Positions 59,146-64,000 of a stretch of 64,000 nucleotides of DNA are shown here, one piece after another. The position numbers were made by a program, and so were the translations under genes. The notes beneath the pieces were generated by a model, which saw nothing but the letters and a program-made list of their open reading frames with translations, ran no database searches and was not told where the DNA came from. Source of the DNA: Solitalea koreensis (GTDB lineage: Bacteria; Bacteroidota; Bacteroidia; Sphingobacteriales; Sphingobacteriaceae). Each line of letters opens with the position of its first letter. Position 1 is the first letter of the stretch. Where the stretch lies: the NCBI RefSeq assembly GCF_900182575.1, contig NZ_FXSZ01000001.1, forward strand, positions 637,160 through 701,159, given 5' to 3'.

Positions 59146-60525
59146 ATGCATCAGAAAAAATATACCCTCTCAAAGTTGTTGACAACCACTCTAGTAGTAC
59201 TGTTTGTCAACTCATTATTTTTTACCGGATGTAAGAAAGACTCCGGCTCTGCTCCAACAACTAAGGGCGATGCCAGAGACACTGTTTTAGCAATTAATCG
59301 CGATGTCTACCTATGGTACGAGGTAATTCCTTCAAATTTTAACGCGCATAATTATACGGATCCGCAGGGAGTGCAAGCGGCCATACGTGCTTTGCAGCCA
59401 CTAGACAGGTTCAGTTTTGTGCTTACTGATGAAGAATACCAACAACGATTTGTTCAAGGACAAGACCCTGGAAGTTATGGCATGACGTTTCATTTTGAAA
59501 ACGACCAGACTCTTCGAGTGGCTACTGCACTAACAAGCTCTAGTGCCTATGCAAATGGCGTTCGTCGTGGTTGGAAAATCGCTCAAATGAATGGAATAGC
59601 AGCCACCCGAACAAATATTGATGCATTAAATAATCTTTTAAATGCAGGGGCTCCGATTAAATTTTCGTTCATTGATCCTAATAATGTGGCAAAAGACCTT
59701 ACTATTGCAACTGCAACACTTTCTGATGATGAGGTAATGCACAGAAGTGTAATTCAACAAGGCGGAAAGAAAATTGGCTACCTGGTATATAATTCATTTC
59801 TAACAAAGCTTGAGAATCCTGGAACGCCAAATGAGAAAGTTGTACACCCTGGTTTGAATGAAGCATTTGGCTATTTCCAGGCTCAAGGAATTTCAGATTT
59901 AATTATTGATTTGCGCTATAATGGAGGAGGATACGTTTCTGTAGCGCAACAAATGGTAAACTCTATTTTAAGTCCATCAGCTAATGGGCAAGTGATGTTC
60001 AAGTATGAATTTAACAACAAATTGGCCGGGCCTCCGTACAATTTCAATACAACCATTAATGTGGACAAATCAGATCCGGGCAATCCTCCAAGTTTAGGAA
60101 CGATTAACAAGCTGGTGTTTATTGTGGGGCACGGAACGGCTTCGGCCAGTGAATTGACAATTAACAGCTTAAAGCCTTATTTTACTGATTTAAAAATGGT
60201 TGGCTCAACAACTTACGGCAAGCCGGTAGGATTTCAGGCGATTGAAACAAATACTACCCCTAACTTTTGGGACTTCCCCATCATGTTCAAAACCGTGAAT
60301 AAATTAGGTAATTCGGATTATTATGACGGCTTTACGCCAGATAAGGCCCAACCAGATTTGGCGAATAAGGATTGGGGCGATGTGTCAGAAGCCTGTCTAA
60401 ATGATGCTTTGCAATACATTGTGAATGGTTCGTTCCCGGCTTCAACCAAAGCTACAGAAGCAGCAGCCAAAGCAGAGTTAGGCCGACAACTGCCGGATAC
60501 CAGGTTTAAAGGAATGATAAAGTAA
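59146..60525 (+). CDS. S41-family C-terminal processing protease, lipoprotein
   Basis: A 459-residue lipoprotein (signal about 1-28 with cysteine in FFTGCKK). An N-terminal helical part (about 40-110, including VYLWYEVIPSNF) precedes a PDZ-like segment (about 115-190, SSAYANGVRRGWKIAQMNG). The S41 catalytic domain (about 200-420) has DLIIDLRYNGGGYVS and the nucleophile serine in GHGTASASELTINSL, with lysine in STTYGKPVGFQ. This is a periplasmic tail-specific protease relative anchored in a membrane. Many Bacteroidota carry several such lipoproteins; substrate unknown. Confidence 0.92.
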   Translation: MHQKKYTLSKLLTTTLVVLFVNSLFFTGCKKDSGSAPTTKGDARDTVLAINRDVYLWYEVIPSNFNAHNYTDPQGVQAAIRALQPLDRFSFVLTDEEYQQRFVQGQDPGSYGMTFHFENDQTLRVATALTSSSAYANGVRRGWKIAQMNGIAATRTNIDALNNLLNAGAPIKFSFIDPNNVAKDLTIATATLSDDEVMHRSVIQQGGKKIGYLVYNSFLTKLENPGTPNEKVVHPGLNEAFGYFQAQGISDLIIDLRYNGGGYVSVAQQMVNSILSPSANGQVMFKYEFNNKLAGPPYNFNTTINVDKSDPGNPPSLGTINKLVFIVGHGTASASELTINSLKPYFTDLKMVGSTTYGKPVGFQAIETNTTPNFWDFPIMFKTVNKLGNSDYYDGFTPDKAQPDLANKDWGDVSEACLNDALQYIVNGSFPASTKATEAAAKAELGRQLPDTRFKGMIK

Positions 60526-60560
60526 AGAATCATTATTGAAACGATTTTTAATGGATTTAT

Positions 60561-60597
60561 GGAAAGGCGGGCAGAAATGTCCACCTTTCTTGTTTTT
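60561..60597 (+). terminator. Terminator after S41 protease gene
   Basis: GAAAGGCGG pairs imperfectly with CCACCTTTC around a 10-nt loop, followed by TTGTTTTT. It also faces the convergent BNR-type gene. Confidence 0.8.
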
Positions 60598-60618
60598 AGA
60601 CAAAGGTGCTGTCTTGGC

Positions 60619-61662
60619 CTACTTTGAACTAATGACTAGTTTGCCAATAGAACCTTGTGCTCCGGCAAACCAAATTGTTTGACCCGAGGGGCTAAACCGG
60701 CAGGTGTAAAAACTTTCTGCTCCTACTTTGTTCCAGGTTTTTCCGGTATCGTTAGAAATAAAAACTCCAGGCATTGCAGCAACAACTACCACTTTAGCAG
60801 CCGAGGCAGGTGCAAATTGAACACAGGAGCCAAATCCGGGCCCTCTGCCGTCGGCCATTAACTTCCAGGTTTGGCCTCCATCTATTGAAATAGCTTTTGT
60901 TTTACTATGGATTTCCTTTTTATCATAATCTCCCCCGACAACGATGGTTTTGTTGCCATTAGAAGCAATGGAATAGATGCCCGTCATTTTTTCACCTTGC
61001 ATAATTGGAGTAGCGTGTGTTGTCCAGCTGGAACCTCCATCTTCTGAAATAAACACCCTGGCTTTGCTTCCTCCGCTTGCTATCATTAATTTTTTCCCTT
61101 GAACCGTAAAGCAGGAATTACTGGCGGCAAAAAATGCTTCTTCTTCATCAATTGAAGGCAGCCTGCCACAAGGTATTCTTGCCCAACTTTCGCCTGCATC
61201 AGTAGTATGTAATAAAACCAGGCAACCTTCATTGTAATCTCCCAAAACCCAACCTTCCGTATCACTTGTAAATTTCATGCTATCCATAAACCAATCGGAT
61301 TGGTCGTTTTTGTAAACTATATCCCAGGTTTTACCTTTATTGGCTGAACGAAATATGTATCCGGGAGAAGCTATGCCCATTAAGAAGATGGTTCCTTTGG
61401 GCGTTACGGAGATCCCCCGAAATTCAATTTTTTTTCCATCAACACTAATTGAATCAATTGTGAATGTTTTGCCTCCGTTTTTTGTATAACCCCAATATCC
61501 ATTATTTCCTGCAAACCAAGCTGTACTGTCATTTAAAACTTCTAAGGCACGAATACTGATAGGCGCGGGTATTGAAAACTGCCTTATGCTTGCTCTCTGC
61601 GCCATAACAACAGTGATGTCGACAAGAAAGATTAAGGTAAATAAGAGTGTTATTTTCTTCAT
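60619..61662 (-). CDS. Secreted BNR/Ycf48-like beta-propeller protein
   Basis: From the ATG at 61662 (MKKITLLFTLIFLVDITVVMAQ) this is a 347-residue secreted protein; the frame extends to 61728, but the extra 22 residues precede the signal peptide and would not fit. At least four BNR-type Asp-box repeats are visible (for example SANKGKTWDIV, TDAGESWARI, SEDGGSSWTTH, SNDTGKTWNKV), spaced as beta-propeller blades, as in HCF136/Ycf48 and oxidoreductase-like proteins. Glycosidase activity is not implied. It is divergent from the HerA-like gene across an inverted repeat. Confidence 0.85.
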   Translation of the reverse strand: MKKITLLFTLIFLVDITVVMAQRASIRQFSIPAPISIRALEVLNDSTAWFAGNNGYWGYTKNGGKTFTIDSISVDGKKIEFRGISVTPKGTIFLMGIASPGYIFRSANKGKTWDIVYKNDQSDWFMDSMKFTSDTEGWVLGDYNEGCLVLLHTTDAGESWARIPCGRLPSIDEEEAFFAASNSCFTVQGKKLMIASGGSKARVFISEDGGSSWTTHATPIMQGEKMTGIYSIASNGNKTIVVGGDYDKKEIHSKTKAISIDGGQTWKLMADGRGPGFGSCVQFAPASAAKVVVVAAMPGVFISNDTGKTWNKVGAESFYTCRFSPSGQTIWFAGAQGSIGKLVISSK

Positions 61663-61701
61663 AAATGAACTGGTGTTGCTTGGTTGTTGTTTAATTTCAT
61701 G

Positions 61702-61807
61702 TGTATATAATTTACATTTAAAGGTCACATGGAATGGCCAAACTTATTTTCATACCTTAGGGTATACGTTTACATGGCCATTTCATGTAAATTTAGTAAC
61801 ATATACA
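61702..61807. repeat. Imperfect 106-bp inverted repeat between divergent genes
   Basis: TGTATAT at the left end mirrors ATATACA at the right, and inner arms share AATTTACAT and GGAATGGCCA / TGGCCATTTC. A near-palindromic ATACC..GGTAT sits at the centre. It lies wholly within the 61663-61833 gap between divergent genes, so it may hold operators or be a small non-autonomous element. Confidence 0.55.
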
Positions 61808-61833
61808 TCCGAACTGATTTAACAGATTACTTT

Positions 61834-63387
61834 ATGGACAAAATAGCAAAATTCAAAGAAGAAATTGATAAGGGATATGCCTGTGGGGGTGATTTTATTA
61901 TACTGGGCACTACAGTTTTGGACGGGCAAGTTGTTGAAAACAATCTTGTAAAAGCACCTCTAAAAACATTTAATCGACACGGCTTAATTGCCGGCGCAAC
62001 TGGTACCGGGAAGACAAAAACCTTACAAGGCCTTTGCGAAAAATTATCCAACAAGGGGGTATCTGTACTTGCATTGGACATAAAAGGCGATTTAAGCGGA
62101 TTGAGTTCAGCGGGTACGTCAAATGCTAAAATTGAAGAACGAATAAAGCAAATTGGCATTGAGTGGAAAGCGCAGGCCAGCCCCGTGGAACTCATGTCAA
62201 TTTCTGAAGAAAAAGGGGTTCGCTTACGTGCAACCATCTCAGAATTTGGCCCGGTGTTACTTTCTCGCATTTTGGAGCTGAACGACACACAATCAAGCGT
62301 ACTTTCATTAGTGTTTAAATATTGTGATGACAAGCAATTGCCCTTGCTGGATATCAAAGACTTACGTAAGGTTTTGCAGTATATAATGGCCGATGGCAAA
62401 GTTGAAATTGAAGAAGCTTACGGGGCGGTAAGTCCTGCATCGGTTGGGGCAATTATGCGCCAGATTATTGCAATAGAAGAGCAGGGCGCTGATCATTTTT
62501 TTGGAGAAAAATCATTCGAGGTAGATGATTTACTGCGTAAAGATGATTTGGGCAGGGGATACGTAAATATTATTCGGGTTGTTGACATTCAAAGTAAACC
62601 CAAATTATTCTCCACTTTTATGCTTTGCCTGCTGGCTGAGATTTATCAGAAATTCCCTGAGCGAGGAGATGCCGACATGCCTGAATTGGTCATTTTTATT
62701 GATGAGGCGCATTTGATTTTTGATGAGGCCAGTAAAGCCTTGCTGGATCAAATTACAACGATGGTTAAATTGATACGTTCAAAAGGCGTGGGAATTTTCT
62801 TTATCACCCAAAATCCTACGGATGTACCTAATGAAGTGCTGGGACAATTAGGCATGAAAATTCAACATGCATTGCGTGCTTTCACTGCTTTGGATCGTAA
62901 GGCTATTAAACTTACTTCGGAGAATTATCCGTTATCTGAATACTACAAAACTGAAGACTTATTAACGCAATTAGGAATTGGGGAAGCGCTTGTTACCGTT
63001 TTAAGCGAAAAGGGAAATCCAACACCGCTCGCTCACACCCTAATTGCCCCGCCTCAATCGCGTATGGATGTGCTAACCGACATGGAAATGAACGCGCTTT
63101 GTGATAAATCCGATTTGGTGAGAATTTATAATGAAGAGGTCGACAGGGAAAGTGCTTACGAAATACTGACCAAGAAATTAGAAGCATCTAAGCTTCAGCA
63201 ACAGGAAGCTCAAAAAACTAAAGATGAGGAAGTTCAGGCTAAAAAGGTGTCAAAAGAAAAAAGCTTTATAGAAGAAGCTGTTAATAGCAGAACAGGGCAA
63301 ACCATTATTCGTGAGGTTGCACGTGGATTATTGGGCGTATTGGGATTATCAGGGAGTCGCTCACGGAGAAAGAATCCGTTTTTTTAA
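61834..63387 (+). CDS. HerA-like / DUF853 ATPase
   Basis: A 517-residue P-loop ATPase when started at 61834 (MDKIAKFKEEIDKGYACGG). The frame is open to 61729, but that lead runs through the inverted repeat and is not protein-like. Walker A is LIAGATGTGKTKTLQGL (about 45-60), Walker B LVIFIDEAHLIFDE (about 285-298), followed by FITQNPTDVPNEVLGQLG with an arginine-finger region. DUF853 (YjgR-type) proteins are FtsK/HerA-superfamily ATPases whose role is not settled. The C terminus is lysine-rich with a coiled-coil-like stretch. It is followed by a small conserved gene 46 bp downstream. Confidence 0.9.
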   Translation: MDKIAKFKEEIDKGYACGGDFIILGTTVLDGQVVENNLVKAPLKTFNRHGLIAGATGTGKTKTLQGLCEKLSNKGVSVLALDIKGDLSGLSSAGTSNAKIEERIKQIGIEWKAQASPVELMSISEEKGVRLRATISEFGPVLLSRILELNDTQSSVLSLVFKYCDDKQLPLLDIKDLRKVLQYIMADGKVEIEEAYGAVSPASVGAIMRQIIAIEEQGADHFFGEKSFEVDDLLRKDDLGRGYVNIIRVVDIQSKPKLFSTFMLCLLAEIYQKFPERGDADMPELVIFIDEAHLIFDEASKALLDQITTMVKLIRSKGVGIFFITQNPTDVPNEVLGQLGMKIQHALRAFTALDRKAIKLTSENYPLSEYYKTEDLLTQLGIGEALVTVLSEKGNPTPLAHTLIAPPQSRMDVLTDMEMNALCDKSDLVRIYNEEVDRESAYEILTKKLEASKLQQQEAQKTKDEEVQAKKVSKEKSFIEEAVNSRTGQTIIREVARGLLGVLGLSGSRSRRKNPFF

Positions 63388-63433
63388 GAAAATGCTATTT
63401 TATCCTATTTTTGGAAGCTAAACTCTAGAAATT

Positions 63434-63895
63434 ATGTTCGGACCAATAGTAGACGCAATCAAAGGCGAGTTCGCCGATAAAGCTCAATCAATATTAGGCT
63501 TGGAGGAAGCGCAAGTTGAACCCACGCTTAAATGTGTAAGTGATTCACTTGTTGATACAGTAAAAAAACAAGTGTTTGGAGGCAAATTGAATGATGTTAT
63601 TGGCTTATTGACAGGCGCTACCCCTGCTGATGCCAATAATCCATTAATGACTGAACTATCATCGGGTTTAGTGAATAGCTTGAGTACTCAAATGGGCATG
63701 GGCGCATCTCAGGCACAACAGATTACTGATTTTTCCGTTCCATTTGCAATTGAGAAAATCACCAAAAAGTTTATAGCATCTGGAAATACAGCTGATTTAG
63801 ACGGTTTCGCTTCATTTATCGGTATTGATAAAAACATTTTAAAAAGCGTTTCCGGCGGAATTGGTGGCTTCTTCGGCAATATGTTTGGCAGATAA
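63434..63895 (+). CDS. Hypothetical protein (DUF937-like)
   Basis: A 153-residue protein that I cannot assign firmly. It is helical, with a glycine-rich end (SGGIGGFFGNMFG). Segments such as VIGLLTGATPADANNPLMTELSSGLVNSLSTQMGMGASQAQQITDFSVPFAIEKI resemble DUF937-type proteins, in which helices pack into repeats. No signal peptide or membrane span is seen. It follows the HerA-like ATPase in the same direction with a 46-bp gap and may be cotranscribed. A terminator lies 48 bp beyond it. Confidence 0.72.
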   Translation: MFGPIVDAIKGEFADKAQSILGLEEAQVEPTLKCVSDSLVDTVKKQVFGGKLNDVIGLLTGATPADANNPLMTELSSGLVNSLSTQMGMGASQAQQITDFSVPFAIEKITKKFIASGNTADLDGFASFIGIDKNILKSVSGGIGGFFGNMFGR

Positions 63896-63942
63896 CCGTT
63901 TACTGTGAATCGTCCTGAAATAGGTTGACAGAATTTTATACT

Positions 63943-63975
63943 AATCCCGGTTATGCAAGTGACCGGGATTTTTGT
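63943..63975 (+). terminator. Terminator at right edge
   Basis: AATCCCGGT (63943-63951) pairs perfectly with ACCGGGATT (63962-63970), followed by TTTTG. The preceding words TCCTGAAATAGGTTGACA recall the ends of IS3-type elements, so this might belong to an insertion sequence continuing past the window rather than only to the gene before it. Confidence 0.75.
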
Positions 63976-64000
63976 TGGTAAACACTTTCTGGTGTTTTCA

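Overview
The window looks like a chromosomal segment of a Bacteroidota, most likely a Sphingobacteriales/Cytophaga-type bacterium. The supporting signs are the fused LpxC-FabZ protein, a PorX-type regulator (response regulator plus PglZ domain), the NagB/PIG-L fusion, bacillithiol-linked YtxJ, a ceramidase-like membrane protein that fits a sphingolipid-making lineage, two GH20 hexosaminidases, and several promoters of the Bacteroidota form TTTG-N18..21-TAnnTTTG. Shine-Dalgarno signals are weak throughout, and several genes start with TTG or GTG.

Layout. 1-11 kb: histidine utilisation. hutU (cut by the left edge) diverges from a lysR gene across a probable LysR operator, and hutI and hutG lie further on, mixed with DNA repair genes (DNA polymerase IV, exonuclease III) and small conserved proteins. 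11-16 kb: EF-P and a lipid A block (lpxD, lpxC-fabZ, lpxA) with an ABC ATPase. 16-21 kb: HD phosphohydrolase, porX, tsaE, alanine dehydrogenase. 21-29 kb: cell-wall and amino-sugar recycling (D-Ala-D-Ala dipeptidase, anmK, nagB fusion, NagX-like membrane protein). 29-30.6 kb: pdhB and a macrodomain protein. 30.8-32.6 kb: three tRNA-like RNA genes, each with its own promoter and terminator, two of them flanking an lrp-lipoprotein operon. 32.8-35.5 kb: a membrane protein and trpEG behind a Trp-Trp leader-peptide attenuator. 35.5-42.6 kb: arsC-like, DUF721, recF, TPR protein, ribH, two tiny lipoproteins, ytxJ, osmC-like, lipA with an ECF sigma/anti-sigma pair. 42.9-49.2 kb: two GH20 enzymes and a DUF885 protein. 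49.4 kb: an intact ORF descended from an IS200-type transposase with an altered HUH site. 49.8-52.2 kb: PDH E2 and E1-alpha. 52.5-59 kb: NlpC/P60, ceramidase-like protein, and thrABC behind a Thr/Ile-rich leader with mutually exclusive hairpins. 59-64 kb: S41 protease, BNR-type protein, HerA-like ATPase, a small conserved protein, and a possible insertion-sequence end at the right edge.

Main points for a second look are the trio of tRNA-like RNAs, which lack a convincing anticodon arm but show compensatory base changes between copies; the two ribosome-mediated attenuators (trp and thr), where the trp promoter nearly abuts the leader AUG; the catalytically altered TnpA-like protein; and several families of dispersed inverted repeats. 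All calls were made by reading the sequence. No database search or folding program was run.
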